Positions 16,887 to 28,279 are shown, counted from the stretch's first letter. The stretch: DNA of 64,000 nucleotides from Bradyrhizobium hereditatis (GCF_020329435.1 NZ_JAGKJK010000005.1:219501-283500); one strand, 5' to 3'. Numbers and translations: made by a program. Notes: generated by a model not told the origin, from the letters alone.

Positions 16887-18653
16887 ATGCTCGACAGGAC
16901 GGACGACAGTTCGGTTGCCGCCGACACTTGGCTTGCGCAATTCGAGGAAGCGCTGGTAAAACCCGACGACGACCTGCTGCAGCAGCTGTTCCATTCCGAC
17001 AGCTACTGGCGCGACGTGCTGGCGCTGAGTTGGAACATCCAGACGCTGAACGGCAGGCACGCTATCTTGCAAGCGCTGCCGTCGCTGGCCCGCAACACGG
17101 CGCCGAGTGGTTTCGCCATCGCTCCCGGCCGCGCCGCACCGCGCAAGGTAATGCGCGCCGGCACCTCCGCGATCGAGGCCATCTTCAACTTTGAGACCAA
17201 GGTCGGGCGCGGCAACGGCATCATCCGACTGGTACCAGATGAGGACGATGGCAATCGCCTGAAAGCCTGGACGCTGCTGACCGAGCTCGTTGAGCTCAAG
17301 GGTTTTGAGGAGCAACTCGGCGTCAACCGGCCGCGCGGCAACGCCTATTCGCGCGATTTTCGCGGGCCCAACTGGCTCGACATGCGCAAAGCCTCGGTCG
17401 AATATGCCGACCGCGATCCGACCGTGCTCGTCATCGGCGGCGGACAATCCGGTCTCTCCATCGCTGCGCGGCTGAAGCAGCTAAACGTCGACACCCTGAT
17501 CGTCGATCGCGAGAAGCGCATCGGAGACAATTGGCGCAAGCGCTACCACGCGCTGACGCTGCACAACCAGGTGCAGGTCAACCACCTTCCTTACCTGCAC
17601 TTCCCGCCGAACTGGCCGACCTATATCCCGAAGGACAAGCTCGCCAACTGGTTCGAGGCCTATGTCGAGGCGATGGAGCTGAACTTCTGGACCGAGACCG
17701 AATTCGAGGGCGGCAGGTATGACGAGCAACAAGGCCAATGGACGGTGACACTGCGTCGCGCCGACGGCGGTAAGCGCACCATGCATCCGCGTCATGTGGT
17801 GCTGGCGACCGGCGTCAGCGGCATCCCGAACGTGCCGGAGATTCCCGGGCTGAAGGATTTTGCCGGCAAGGTCGTGCACTCCAGCCAGTATGACGACGGC
17901 GAGAACTGGAAGGGCAAGCGCGCCATCGTGATCGGCACCGGCAATAGCGGCCACGACATTGCACAGGACCTCTATTCCAGCGGCGCTGAAGTCACGCTGT
18001 TCCAGCGCTCCTCCACGCTGGTGGTCAGCATCGAGCCGTCGGCGCAACTGGTCTATGCGCCCTATAATGAAGGCACGCTGGAGGACAACGATCTGATCGC
18101 CGTGTCGATGCCGCTCAAGCTGGCGCGCAAGAGCCATGCGCTGACCGCTGAGAAATCCAAGGCGCTCGACAGGGAGTTGCTCGAAGGTCTCGAGCGCGTC
18201 GGCTTCAAGCTCGATTTCGGCGAGGACAATACCGGCTGGCAGTTCAAATACCTCACTCGCGGCGGCGGCTACTATTTCAACGTCGGCTGCTCCGACCTGA
18301 TCATCAAGGGTGATATCGCGCTGAAGCAGTTCGCCGATCTCGACACGTTCACGGCCGATGGCGCCAAGATGAAGGACGGCGAGACCATCAAGGCCGATCT
18401 CGTGGTGCTGGCGACCGGCTACAGGCGACAGGAAGAGCTGGTGCGAAAGCTGTTCGGCGAAGCCGTGGAACAACGCGTCGGCACGATCTGGGGCTTTGGC
18501 GAGGAGCAGGAGCTGCGCAACATGTATACCCGCACCAAGCAGCCCGGGCTCTGGCTGATCGCCGGCGGCCTTGCGCAATGCCGCATCGGCTCCAAGCATC
18601 TCGCGCTGCAGATCAAGGCGATCGAGGAAGGGCTGCTGCCGCGGAGCGCGTGA
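16887..18653 (+). CDS. Flavin-containing monooxygenase
   Basis: A 588-residue NAD(P)H/FAD-dependent monooxygenase. An N-terminal SnoaL/NTF2-like stretch (about residues 1-140) precedes the FAD Rossmann motif VIGGGQSGLS and the NADPH Rossmann motif VIGTGNSGHD; between them, FAGKVVHSSQY resembles the FMO/Baeyer-Villiger signature FxGxxxHxxxY/W, and VLATGY closes the fold. It would insert oxygen into a ketone or a nitrogen/sulfur compound; the substrate is unknown. Its 3' end overlaps the convergent DUF2380 gene by 41 bases. Confidence 0.9.
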   Translation: MLDRTDDSSVAADTWLAQFEEALVKPDDDLLQQLFHSDSYWRDVLALSWNIQTLNGRHAILQALPSLARNTAPSGFAIAPGRAAPRKVMRAGTSAIEAIFNFETKVGRGNGIIRLVPDEDDGNRLKAWTLLTELVELKGFEEQLGVNRPRGNAYSRDFRGPNWLDMRKASVEYADRDPTVLVIGGGQSGLSIAARLKQLNVDTLIVDREKRIGDNWRKRYHALTLHNQVQVNHLPYLHFPPNWPTYIPKDKLANWFEAYVEAMELNFWTETEFEGGRYDEQQGQWTVTLRRADGGKRTMHPRHVVLATGVSGIPNVPEIPGLKDFAGKVVHSSQYDDGENWKGKRAIVIGTGNSGHDIAQDLYSSGAEVTLFQRSSTLVVSIEPSAQLVYAPYNEGTLEDNDLIAVSMPLKLARKSHALTAEKSKALDRELLEGLERVGFKLDFGEDNTGWQFKYLTRGGGYYFNVGCSDLIIKGDIALKQFADLDTFTADGAKMKDGETIKADLVVLATGYRRQEELVRKLFGEAVEQRVGTIWGFGEEQELRNMYTRTKQPGLWLIAGGLAQCRIGSKHLALQIKAIEEGLLPRSA

Positions 18654-19173
18654 GCATCGCTTCGCGCTCGATGATTTCCCGGACGACGAACGATTCCGCG
18701 CGGCGCCAGGCTTCGTCATTGCCGCCGCGGAAGCTGAAGAGGCGATCGTAAACCACTTTTTGAGACGTCACGTCGACAATGCTGAACTTCGCCCATTGCA
18801 CGAGCGTGCTCATTTTGTGAACGCTGCCGATCACGAGAAAGCCGGCTCCGGCCGCCTGCGCCTTGCCGGCCAGTTGGGCGACGTTGATGTCGCCGACCGA
18901 GCAGGCGTCAGGCGGACAATCTAGGACGACGCTTCGTATCTTTCCGCTCGCCGCGAGATCGGTCCGCAGCGAAGCTTCGAATTCGCGCAGGCGCCGCTCG
19001 TGGTCGGCGCGCTGATCGATGACCTCGCCGGAAGTGTCGACATATTCGATTCCGGCGACCGCAATCACAGGCGGGCCGCCCTGCGCATGGCCCTGTCGAA
19101 CCGGCCACATGCAGACAACGGCGGCGGCGGTCAAGACGAGGCCAAAGACCCGCAGTTTCATCAGCTTTTCCAT
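18613..19173 (-). CDS. DUF2380-type secreted protein
   Basis: A 186-residue exported protein with a signal peptide to about residue 31 (ending GHAQ) and a single alpha/beta domain containing VIAVAGIEYVDTSGEV and GAGFLVIGSVHKMSTLVQWAKFSIVDV. The fold resembles the penicillin-binding-protein-activator or CsgG-like lipoprotein domain family DUF2380; function unknown. AAGGAA precedes the ATG. The DUF3280 gene ends 32 bases upstream, so the two form an operon of related proteins. Confidence 0.75.
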   Translation of the reverse strand: MEKLMKLRVFGLVLTAAAVVCMWPVRQGHAQGGPPVIAVAGIEYVDTSGEVIDQRADHERRLREFEASLRTDLAASGKIRSVVLDCPPDACSVGDINVAQLAGKAQAAGAGFLVIGSVHKMSTLVQWAKFSIVDVTSQKVVYDRLFSFRGGNDEAWRRAESFVVREIIEREAMLTRSAAAALPRSP

Positions 19174-19205
19174 TGCAAATGGTTCCTTTCGGCTACGCTT
19201 CTATT

Positions 19206-19724
19206 TCACCGCTCCAGCAGACGGCGCTCGATCAGCCAGCGCGCGCCCCGGCTCCAGGCCACGTTGGCGCCCATGCGCAAATCCGTCTGTTTGACGTCGA
19301 TCAGCGCTCCGGACCGGGCGTCGCGGATTCTGTAGGTCACCGCATATTCCGTCCGGGTGATGCGCGTAACGATTCCGATCATCGACTGATCGGCGCCAAG
19401 GCCGGCGGCGATCCTGGCGTCGCAGCCCTCGCAGTCGCGCAGTTTGCCGGCCTTCGCTGTAGGGTCGTTGACCGTGCTGACGTCAACAAGCTGGTAGCGT
19501 CCGGATTCCGCGATCAGCCGTCGCGCCTCTTCCGTCGCAAGCCGCAATTGCTCACGGTCGATCTCGTCAGGCGGGACGTAGGCGGCACCGGCGCTGAAAT
19601 CCTCAAGTTCAAAAGGAAACACCGCCAGTTTGATCGGAGGCCGCCCAGCTACTTCGACGGTTCCGGCCGCAATGGGTCCTCCAAGCAACATTGCCGACGC
19701 GAGAAGAAAGGCGATGTAACGCAT
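19206..19724 (-). CDS. DUF3280-type secreted protein
   Basis: A 172-residue exported protein with a signal peptide (MRYIAFLLASAMLLGGPIAAG) and a domain similar in pattern to its neighbour: KLAVFPFELEDFSAG, DCEGCDARIAAGLGADQSMIGIVTRITRTEYAVT (given in parts) and RDARSGALIDVKQTDLRMG. The CEGC pair could form a disulfide or bind metal. The start at 19724 has AAGGTG upstream. From memory, such pairs occur next to MoxXY-type two-component genes; here only a broken kinase start remains upstream. Confidence 0.75.
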   Translation of the reverse strand: MRYIAFLLASAMLLGGPIAAGTVEVAGRPPIKLAVFPFELEDFSAGAAYVPPDEIDREQLRLATEEARRLIAESGRYQLVDVSTVNDPTAKAGKLRDCEGCDARIAAGLGADQSMIGIVTRITRTEYAVTYRIRDARSGALIDVKQTDLRMGANVAWSRGARWLIERRLLER

Positions 19725-19893
19725 GGAGCACCTTGAAGCTGCGAACATGGCGTTTGCCAGGCCATGTCGCCCGATCCGCCGTCACCCTGATACGGCAACT
19801 TTCCTTCGATCGGCCGGGTGAAATACCCGATTTTGCCCTGCCGCTTTCTTCCCGGCGAAATTTGCCTTTATAGTCGAGGCAGAGGGAGGAAGC

Positions 19894-20040
19894 TTGCGAC
19901 AGGCACTCCACGCCATGGCGGGCCCGCTGCGCGCCATCGATTTGAAGCTGCGGCTGACGTTGCGAGTCGCGGCGGTGGCGGCGGTTTGCTTTATCGCTGT
20001 CGCGCGGCCTGGTGGAGGATATGCAAAGCTAGACCAGTAG
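19894..20040 (+). pseudogene. Remnant of a sensor kinase N-terminus (MoxY-like)
   Basis: A strong AGGGAGGA ribosome site and TTG start lead into a 48-residue frame: a basic stretch ending in LKLRLTLRV, then the hydrophobic AAVAAVCFIAVA, after which the frame becomes RPGGGYAKLDQ and stops. The start looks like the cytoplasmic tail and first membrane helix of a sensor histidine kinase, cut off inside the helix. The rest of the 354-base gap between 19749 and 20102 shows nothing coding. Confidence 0.5.
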
Positions 20041-20102
20041 GCACGGCGCGGCTTCTTTCGCTCCTGACCGTCGCATAAGAACAACAATCTGAGGAAACAG
20101 AC

Positions 20103-21071
20103 ATGCCAACCATCCTGGGCTCGGGTGAACATCGTTACCGCGTGGTGGAGAACTGGGCGAAGCTGCCTGACGGATGGCGCCTGACCGATGTCGCTTCCGT
20201 TGCCGTCGACAGCAAGGACCACATCTATGTCTTCAACCGCGGCGACCATCCGATGGTGGTGCTGGACCGCGAGGGTAATTTCATCAAGAGCTGGGGCGAA
20301 GGCCTGTTCAACCGTGCGCACGGTTTGCACATCGACGCCGACGATAATCTCTATTGCACCGATGACGGCGACCACACCGTGCGCAAATGCAGCGTTGACG
20401 GCAAGGTGCTGCTGACGATCGGCATCCCGAACAAGCCGGCGCCGTTCATGAGCGGCGAGCCGTTCCACCGCTGCACTCACACAGCGCTGTCGCCGAAGGG
20501 CGAAATCTATGTCTCCGACGGCTACGGCAATGCCTGCGTCCACAAATATTCGCCGGATGGAAAGCTCCTGAAGACCTGGGGCGAGCCCGGCACCGACCCC
20601 GGCCAGTTCAATATCGTGCACAACATCGCGACCGATGCGGATGGTTGGGTCTATGTCGCCGACCGCGAGAACCATCGCGTTCAGGTGTTCGACGGCAACG
20701 GCAAATACGAGACGCAATGGAATTTTCTGCACCGGCCCTGCGCGCTGTGTTGCTGCGGCGGCAAAAATCCCACCTTCATCGTCGGCGAACTCGGGCCCGG
20801 CATGGCGGTCAATCGCAAGGTGCCCAACCTCGGCCCGCGGCTTTCGGTCGTCGATTCAAAAGGCAACCGCATCGCCCGCCTCGGCGGCGAGAACGGTCCG
20901 GGGTTAGAGGCCGGCAAATTCCTCGCGCCGCACGGTATCGCGCTGGATTCCAGAGGCGATATCTATATCGGCGAAGTCGGCGTCACCGACTGGAAGACAA
21001 GCTTTCCGGATGCGCCGATGCCGCCGGAGGTCAGCGTCAGCCGCTGCCTGCAGAAGCTGGAAAAGCTGTAG
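20103..21071 (+). CDS. NHL-repeat, peptidylglycine alpha-amidating lyase-like protein
   Basis: A 322-residue six-bladed beta-propeller built from NHL repeats: blades carry patterns such as SVAVDSKDHIYVFNRGDHPM, GLHIDADDNLYCTDDGDHTV, ALSPKGEIYVSDGYGN and HNIATDADGWVYVADRENHRVQVFD-type segments (quoted in part). The arrangement matches the lyase half of peptidyl-hydroxyglycine amidating enzymes, though bacterial members have unproven substrates. There is no signal peptide. AGGAAACAG precedes the ATG. An unusual ALCCCGG cluster of three cysteines sits near residue 215. Confidence 0.85.
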   Translation: MPTILGSGEHRYRVVENWAKLPDGWRLTDVASVAVDSKDHIYVFNRGDHPMVVLDREGNFIKSWGEGLFNRAHGLHIDADDNLYCTDDGDHTVRKCSVDGKVLLTIGIPNKPAPFMSGEPFHRCTHTALSPKGEIYVSDGYGNACVHKYSPDGKLLKTWGEPGTDPGQFNIVHNIATDADGWVYVADRENHRVQVFDGNGKYETQWNFLHRPCALCCCGGKNPTFIVGELGPGMAVNRKVPNLGPRLSVVDSKGNRIARLGGENGPGLEAGKFLAPHGIALDSRGDIYIGEVGVTDWKTSFPDAPMPPEVSVSRCLQKLEKL

Positions 21072-21108
21072 GCTTCCCCCCTGATCTGCAGCGTGGCCCT
21101 CGCGGGGT

Positions 21109-21250
21109 GATCACTGCGCTCCGCTCCCCGGCTGCTGCGCAGCACGCAGTGATGCGCTGCTGAGCCGGGGCCCCAAGGCAACATGCGGTGAGATGGGGTC
21201 CCGGCTCTGCGGAGCGTCACTTCGTGCCGCGCCGCGTCCGGGACGCGGGA
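21109..21250. repeat. Dispersed GC-rich repeat (family 1, copy C, inverted)
   Basis: Inverse orientation of the copies at 1187-1320 and 9007-9141: its reverse complement begins CGTCCCGGACGCGGCGCGGC and ends with CTGCGCAGCAGCCGGGGAG. It fills the space between two convergent genes and extends into the 3' end of the LysR gene. Confidence 0.7.
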
Positions 21251-22164
21251 GTATTACGGTTTGCTAGCCCGCGAAACAAATTGTGCTCACGAGCCAGGCC
21301 TTCGCCGACGAGGTCGAAGAAGGCACGAACACGCGCGGTCCTCTTCAGGTCGGCGTGTGTCACGATCCATAGTTCACCGGCGAGGTCCGGCACCGGATTC
21401 GGCAGCGCGCGGACGAGGCCGGATTCTTCATCGCCGAGATAGCAGGGAAGCAGCGCAAGGCCGATGCCGGCCTTGGCGGCCATGAACTGATTGACGAGGC
21501 TGTTCGTCCGATAAACGAAGGCATCATCTGACACCGTTCGATTCAGCCAATCTGCAGCCATGATGCCGGCCGCAGTATCCTCCCATCCGATCAGCGCATG
21601 GCGGCTGAGATCTTCCGCGGAAGAAACCGCTCCGCCTCTCTCGTCGAGATAGCTCACAGCGCCATAGACCGTCCATGCGACGTCCGCGAGCTTGCGGCCC
21701 CAGAGGTCGCCCTCCTTCGGCCGCATCGGGCGAAGCGCAATATCGGCCTCGCGGCGCGAAAGGCTGAGCACGCGGTTATCGATCACGAGCTCGACGATGA
21801 TGCCGGGATGGGTCTGCCGGAACCTTGCGAGATGGCCGGTCAGCTTTCGATAAGCGAGAGTCTCCGAGGAGGTGACGCGCAAGCGACCGGAGAGGCGGTG
21901 GTCGCGCCCGGCGATGTCGCGGTCGATGGCGAGCGCCTCATCCTCCATCCGCTCCGCTGCGGCTGCCATCCGCTCGCCCGCCGGCGTCGCCTGATAGGCT
22001 CCGCCGGGAAGCCGTTCGAAAAGGCGAACCCCGAGCCGCGCTTCCAGCGCATTCAGGCGCCGGAACGCGGTCGAATGGTCGATATCAAGCGTTTTAGCGG
22101 CGCCGGTAAGGCTGCTTGCCCGATGCACCGCCAACACGAGTTGGGGCTCGTTCCAGTCCTCCAT
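21217..22164 (-). CDS. LysR-family regulator
   Basis: A 315-residue LysR regulator with HTH at residues 1-60 (VLAVHRASSLTGAAKTLDIDHSTAFRRL, shown in part) and a C-terminal effector domain. The start at MEDWNEPQ gives the family length; open frame upstream to 22308 is unrelated. The last dozen residues (PASRTRRGTK region) are read from a dispersed repeat. It diverges from the SnoaL/LysE pair, which it may control. Confidence 0.9.
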   Translation of the reverse strand: MEDWNEPQLVLAVHRASSLTGAAKTLDIDHSTAFRRLNALEARLGVRLFERLPGGAYQATPAGERMAAAAERMEDEALAIDRDIAGRDHRLSGRLRVTSSETLAYRKLTGHLARFRQTHPGIIVELVIDNRVLSLSRREADIALRPMRPKEGDLWGRKLADVAWTVYGAVSYLDERGGAVSSAEDLSRHALIGWEDTAAGIMAADWLNRTVSDDAFVYRTNSLVNQFMAAKAGIGLALLPCYLGDEESGLVRALPNPVPDLAGELWIVTHADLKRTARVRAFFDLVGEGLAREHNLFRGLANRNTPASRTRRGTK

Positions 22165-22363
22165 GGCTCGACAGCTATAGAGGACTTGCAACTTCGCAAG
22201 TGACGCTGGCACAATTTCAACGTGCTTTCCGTTCCGCCAGACGTTATCTCCAGCAGTGGAGTGATGAGGAACCTGAGATGACGCCGACGCGACTTTGCAT
22301 CGAAGCATAAGGCCGCTGCCTCATCGCGACGATCAATCAACCTTCAACATGGGAGTCCGAGAC

Positions 22364-22789
22364 ATGGGTGCTCCATCACCCGAACTTTGCAATCTCTGGC
22401 TGGCACGCGCCTTCAACGCGCAGGATGTCGATGCTGCCGCTGCGATGTACCATCCCGATGCCTCGATCGTTCAGGTCGACGAAGTTCATGGCGGCAGCAC
22501 GGTGGCGCGGGGTGCCGACGGCATCCGAAAGACGATGGCGGCCTATGTCGGCCTGAAGCCGCACATGGATGTCGTGACCCATCACACGACGGTCTCCGGC
22601 GATTTCGCGATGACGCGGTCGCAGTGGTTGATCAAGGGCACTGACAAAAACGGCAAGCCGACCGAGGTCCATCACCACGGCATGGAGGTTCACCGCCGCA
22701 TGCCCGATGGCACCTGGGTGTTCTTCATGGATCATCCGTTCGGCGCCGACCCGAGCTGGGCAATCGAGGCTCCGCCACACACAGAATAA
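22364..22789 (+). CDS. SnoaL-like / NTF2-fold protein
   Basis: A 141-residue single-domain protein with the NTF2-like pattern: a helix WLARAFNAQDVDAAAAMYHPDASIV, GADGIRKTMAAYVGLKPHMDV, and strands ending in GTWVFFMDHPFGADPSW. It could be a small isomerase, hydrolase or binding protein; no catalytic residues can be assigned. The ATG at 22364 is nine bases from GGGAG and is chosen over ATGs at 22349 and 22295. A LysE exporter gene follows 34 bases downstream. Confidence 0.8.
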   Translation: MGAPSPELCNLWLARAFNAQDVDAAAAMYHPDASIVQVDEVHGGSTVARGADGIRKTMAAYVGLKPHMDVVTHHTTVSGDFAMTRSQWLIKGTDKNGKPTEVHHHGMEVHRRMPDGTWVFFMDHPFGADPSWAIEAPPHTE

Positions 22790-22823
22790 CGAAGCTCGCG
22801 CACAGCGACCCGGAGAATTGCCA

Positions 22824-23456
22824 ATGCAGGAACTAGCATCGCTCGCCAGCATCGTCGCCGCACTCAGCATCGGGGTGATCAGCCCCGGGCCGAGCTTTGT
22901 GATGGTGGCCCGCGTGGCCGTCGCATCAAGCAGAATCAGGGGGCTCGCTACGGCACTGGGCATGGGCGCAGGCGGCGCCATATTCGGCGCGGCGGCGCTG
23001 CTCGGGCTGCAGAGCGTGCTGCTGGCTGTGCCGGCGCTCTATGCCGGCCTCCGCGTGTTGGGAGGCCTCTATCTCTGCTACCTGGGCTTTCTCATCTTCA
23101 GATCGGCGCGGCGGCCTCTGATGGTCGTCGACGCCGACGGGCACGCCGGCGCCCGACCCTTCCGCGCATTTTGGCTAGGTCTCACGACGCAGATCAGCAA
23201 CCCGAAGACGGCGATCGTCTATGCAAGCGTGTTCGCTGCCTTTCTTCCACCTTCCTTTTCCATGGGGTTTGCCGCCGCGCTGCTTGCGGCGGTGTTTTGC
23301 GTGGAAACGGCCTGGTATGCGCTGGTCGCCCTGCTCTTCTCGTCGGCCGGGCCGCAACGCGCATATCTGTCGTATAAGTCGTGGGTCGATCGCGCAGCCG
23401 GCGCCGTCATGTTCGGCCTTGGCCTGAAGCTCGTGACCAGCGCTGCCAAACCGTAG
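22824..23456 (+). CDS. LysE/RhtB-family exporter
   Basis: A 210-residue inner-membrane exporter with six predicted helices. Family motifs are clear: SIGVISPGPSFVMVARVA at the N-terminus, GGLYLCYLGFLIFRSA, and FWLGLTTQISNPKTAIVYASVFAAFLP. Members export amino acids or their analogues. CCGGAG precedes the ATG at 22824. Cotranscribed with the SnoaL gene and divergent from a LysR regulator, a common arrangement for LysE systems. Confidence 0.92.
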   Translation: MQELASLASIVAALSIGVISPGPSFVMVARVAVASSRIRGLATALGMGAGGAIFGAAALLGLQSVLLAVPALYAGLRVLGGLYLCYLGFLIFRSARRPLMVVDADGHAGARPFRAFWLGLTTQISNPKTAIVYASVFAAFLPPSFSMGFAAALLAAVFCVETAWYALVALLFSSAGPQRAYLSYKSWVDRAAGAVMFGLGLKLVTSAAKP

Positions 23457-23721
23457 AGAGCCGCGCGAAGAGCGCCATCGGGAGCGTGAAATGGCAATCA
23501 GCGGCCCTGTCCGCCCGCCGCAGGCCTCTATCACGATGGATTGACTACGCGTTCCGGCGTCGGCGAGGCGAGGAACCAAGGCTTTTCCCGGGTCGCGGTG
23601 GCCGTACACGCGTTCCCTCTGCTGGATAAGCCCCGGAACGCTCTTCACAATCCCGTCACGCTGCCTGTAGTATGCAGGGCGCATGCTGCTTCGCAGCTAA
23701 CATGGGGGTCAGGAGCGTTAC

Positions 23722-24279
23722 TTGAACGCACATGTCTCGCAGGGCGGTTGGCCGGTACTGGTGCTGAACGCAGACTTCCGGCCGCTGAGCTACTACCCGC
23801 TGTCTCTCTGGTCGTGGCAAGACGCGATCAAGGCGGTGTTCCTCGACCGCGTCAACATCGTCGAGCATTACGATCGGGCGGTACACAGCCCGAGTTTCGA
23901 AATGCAGCTTCCGAGCGTGGTGTCGCTCAAATCCTTCGTCAAGCCGACCACGCATCCCGCCTTCACCCGCTTCAACGTCTTCCTGCGCGACCGCTTCGTC
24001 TGCCAGTACTGCAACGCGCATGACGATCTCACCTTCGATCACATCATCCCGCGCAGCAAGGGCGGCCAGACCACGTGGGAAAACGTCGTCGCCGCCTGCT
24101 CGCCGTGCAATCTGCGTAAGGGCAATCTGACGCCGCAGCAGGCGAAGATGTTTCCGAAGCAGACGCCCTACGCGCCAACGGTGCACCAGCTGCACCGCAA
24201 CGGCCGCCTGTTCCCGCCGAACTATCTGCACGACAGCTGGCTCGACTATCTGTACTGGGACACCGAACTCGATCCGTAA
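23722..24279 (+). CDS. HNH endonuclease
   Basis: A 185-residue protein with an HNH nuclease domain: the zinc-binding pair CQYC, the catalytic FDHIIPRSKGG, then NVVAACSPCNLRKGN with the second cysteine pair. The N-terminal part (VLVLNADFRPLSYYPLSLWSWQDAIKAVFLDRV, in part) is the conserved extension of the stand-alone HNH family widespread in alphaproteobacteria. It starts with TTG, six bases after AGGAG. Likely a housekeeping nuclease rather than an intron or phage enzyme, because the flanks show no mobile element. Confidence 0.9.
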   Translation: MNAHVSQGGWPVLVLNADFRPLSYYPLSLWSWQDAIKAVFLDRVNIVEHYDRAVHSPSFEMQLPSVVSLKSFVKPTTHPAFTRFNVFLRDRFVCQYCNAHDDLTFDHIIPRSKGGQTTWENVVAACSPCNLRKGNLTPQQAKMFPKQTPYAPTVHQLHRNGRLFPPNYLHDSWLDYLYWDTELDP

Positions 24280-24390
24280 GTTTCGACCCTGCGCACTTAT
24301 CGCGCCTTCCATCAGTTGCCTTCGGTTCAAGCTCGCAGCGACATCAAACGCGTTCCGAAGGCGCGCGCCACCGTGAAAATTGAATCTCCG

Positions 24391-24425
24391 GTGACTGGCG
24401 AGCCCATTGCGAGCCTGCCAGTCAC
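24391..24425 (-). terminator. Hairpin after groEL
   Basis: A perfect nine-base stem GTGACTGGC / GCCAGTCAC with a 17-base loop, 12 bases past the groEL stop. On the minus strand the tail is only partly T-rich (TTCAATTTTC), so it may also act on mRNA stability. Confidence 0.5.
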
Positions 24426-24436
24426 GGGCGGTTTGT

Positions 24437-26606
<2,170 letters not shown>

Positions 26607-28124
26607 ATGCTCATCCCCATCGCCGACGTGCCACGCTGGTATGCCGAACGGAAGCCGAAGGACACCATCGCGGTCAGTCACGGGACTGATGCCATCACCT
26701 GGGAGCAGCTCGAACGCAACGCCAACCGGCGCGCCCGCGCCTTCGCCGCCAAGGGGGTCAAGCCCGGCGATTTCGTCGCCATCGGTCTTCCGAACAGCAA
26801 CGTGTTTTTCGAGACAACCTTTGCGGTGTGGAAATGCGGCGCGACGCCGACCTCGCTGACCTGGCGGCTGCCGCGCGGCGAAGCCGCTGCCGTCCTCGAC
26901 ATCCTGAAGCCATCGCTGGTGGTCGGCGGACAGGTGGACTGGAACGCGCCGAATTCGCTGCCGGCCGATTTCATGCCCGACGGCTTTTCGGACGAACCGG
27001 TGAACAATCCGGTGGCGCGCTATTGGAAAGCCATGACCAGCGGTGGCTCGACCGGCCGGCCGAAGGTGATCCTCGACCACATGCCGGCGGTGGTGGAAAC
27101 AACGGCCCCCTCGCCGCTCGGCATTCCGCAGGATGCCTCGCTGCTCAATCCCGGCCCGCTCTATCACAATGCACCATTCATCGTGTCGCATATGGCGCTA
27201 TTCAACGGCGGCCGCGTCACCGGCCTCGTCAAGTTCGATGCCGAGGAGACGCTGCGGCTGATCGAGAGGAACCGTGTGCAATGGGTCAATTTCGTGCCGA
27301 CCATGATGCACCGGATCTGGGCTCTGCCGGACGAGGTGCGCAACCGATACGATCTTTCCAGCCTGCACATCGTGTTTCACATGGCGGCACCGATGCCGCC
27401 CTGGCTGAAGGAGAAATGGATCGAGTGGCTGGGGCCTGAGCGCATCTATGAGCTCTATGGCGGCACCGAGCGGCAGGGCGCGACGATCATTTCCGGCGCC
27501 GAATGGCTGACGCATAAGGGCTCGGTCGGCAAGATCGGCGACACCTGCCGCTTAAGGATCATCGGCGAGGACGGCAATGATGTCGCGCCCGGCGAGACCG
27601 GCGAAATCTATTTCCTGCCCAATGACGGCCCCGGCTGCACCTACCACTATCTCGGCGCGGAGCCGAAGCGACGCGCCGACGGCTGGGAATCGCTCGGCGA
27701 TATCGGACGTCTAGATGCCGAGGGTTATCTCTATCTCGGCGACCGGCTCGCCGATATGATTTTGCGCGGCGGCGCCAATATTTATCCGGCCGAGGTCGAG
27801 GCCGCCGTGACCGAGCATCCCGACGTGCGCTCTTGCGTCGTGGTCGGTCTGCCCGACCCGGAATTCGGCCAGCGCGTGCATGCCATCCTCGAGCTTGACC
27901 GGAATACCGATGCGCAAGCCGTGGCGGACGGCATGGCCGCATTCCTGGCCGACCGGCTCAGCCGCTACAAACACCCCGAGAGTTTCGAGGCTGTCCACAT
28001 CGGCCTGCGCGACGATTCCGGCAAGGTTCGCCGTACCTTGCTGCGCGATGAACGCGCCAGCTGGCTCAAGGAGAACCGCGATTTCCGGATCATACCGACC
28101 CGGATACGGGCGAACGTAGAATGA
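26607..28124 (+). CDS. Acyl-CoA ligase (AMP-forming)
   Basis: A 505-residue ANL-superfamily ligase. Motifs: AMTSGGSTGRPKVILDH as the phosphate loop, ELYGGTERQ, the hinge motif LADMILRGGANIYPAEVE, and the RYKHPESF C-terminal segment. The C-terminal catalytic lysine region reads RDDSGKVRRTLLRDE. It resembles the bile-acid/medium-chain acid ligases found in actinobacteria and Bradyrhizobium, but the substrate cannot be assigned. The start has no strong ribosome site. No partner genes are co-oriented nearby except the HtrA-like gene 155 bases on. Confidence 0.9.
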   Translation: MLIPIADVPRWYAERKPKDTIAVSHGTDAITWEQLERNANRRARAFAAKGVKPGDFVAIGLPNSNVFFETTFAVWKCGATPTSLTWRLPRGEAAAVLDILKPSLVVGGQVDWNAPNSLPADFMPDGFSDEPVNNPVARYWKAMTSGGSTGRPKVILDHMPAVVETTAPSPLGIPQDASLLNPGPLYHNAPFIVSHMALFNGGRVTGLVKFDAEETLRLIERNRVQWVNFVPTMMHRIWALPDEVRNRYDLSSLHIVFHMAAPMPPWLKEKWIEWLGPERIYELYGGTERQGATIISGAEWLTHKGSVGKIGDTCRLRIIGEDGNDVAPGETGEIYFLPNDGPGCTYHYLGAEPKRRADGWESLGDIGRLDAEGYLYLGDRLADMILRGGANIYPAEVEAAVTEHPDVRSCVVVGLPDPEFGQRVHAILELDRNTDAQAVADGMAAFLADRLSRYKHPESFEAVHIGLRDDSGKVRRTLLRDERASWLKENRDFRIIPTRIRANVE

Positions 28125-28279
28125 TCCTCAACCCCGGAACATTTGTGAATCTGCCCTCTTATGAATCGCACACGGCGGTTCATTTTGGGGAACACTTTCA
28201 AGACGGCCGTTTGCAGCATAGATTGTCGTGAATTCCCCCGCGCCCGCCGGAAGCGCGCCGGTTCGCCAGGAGACCTTCC

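Noticed and set aside
19782..20732. Long minus-strand frame over the NHL-repeat gene
   Set aside because: It is antisense to clear propeller repeats and has no domain of its own.
24391..24425. Possible CRISPR-like or attachment repeat
   Set aside because: It is a single hairpin after groEL with no repeated copies.
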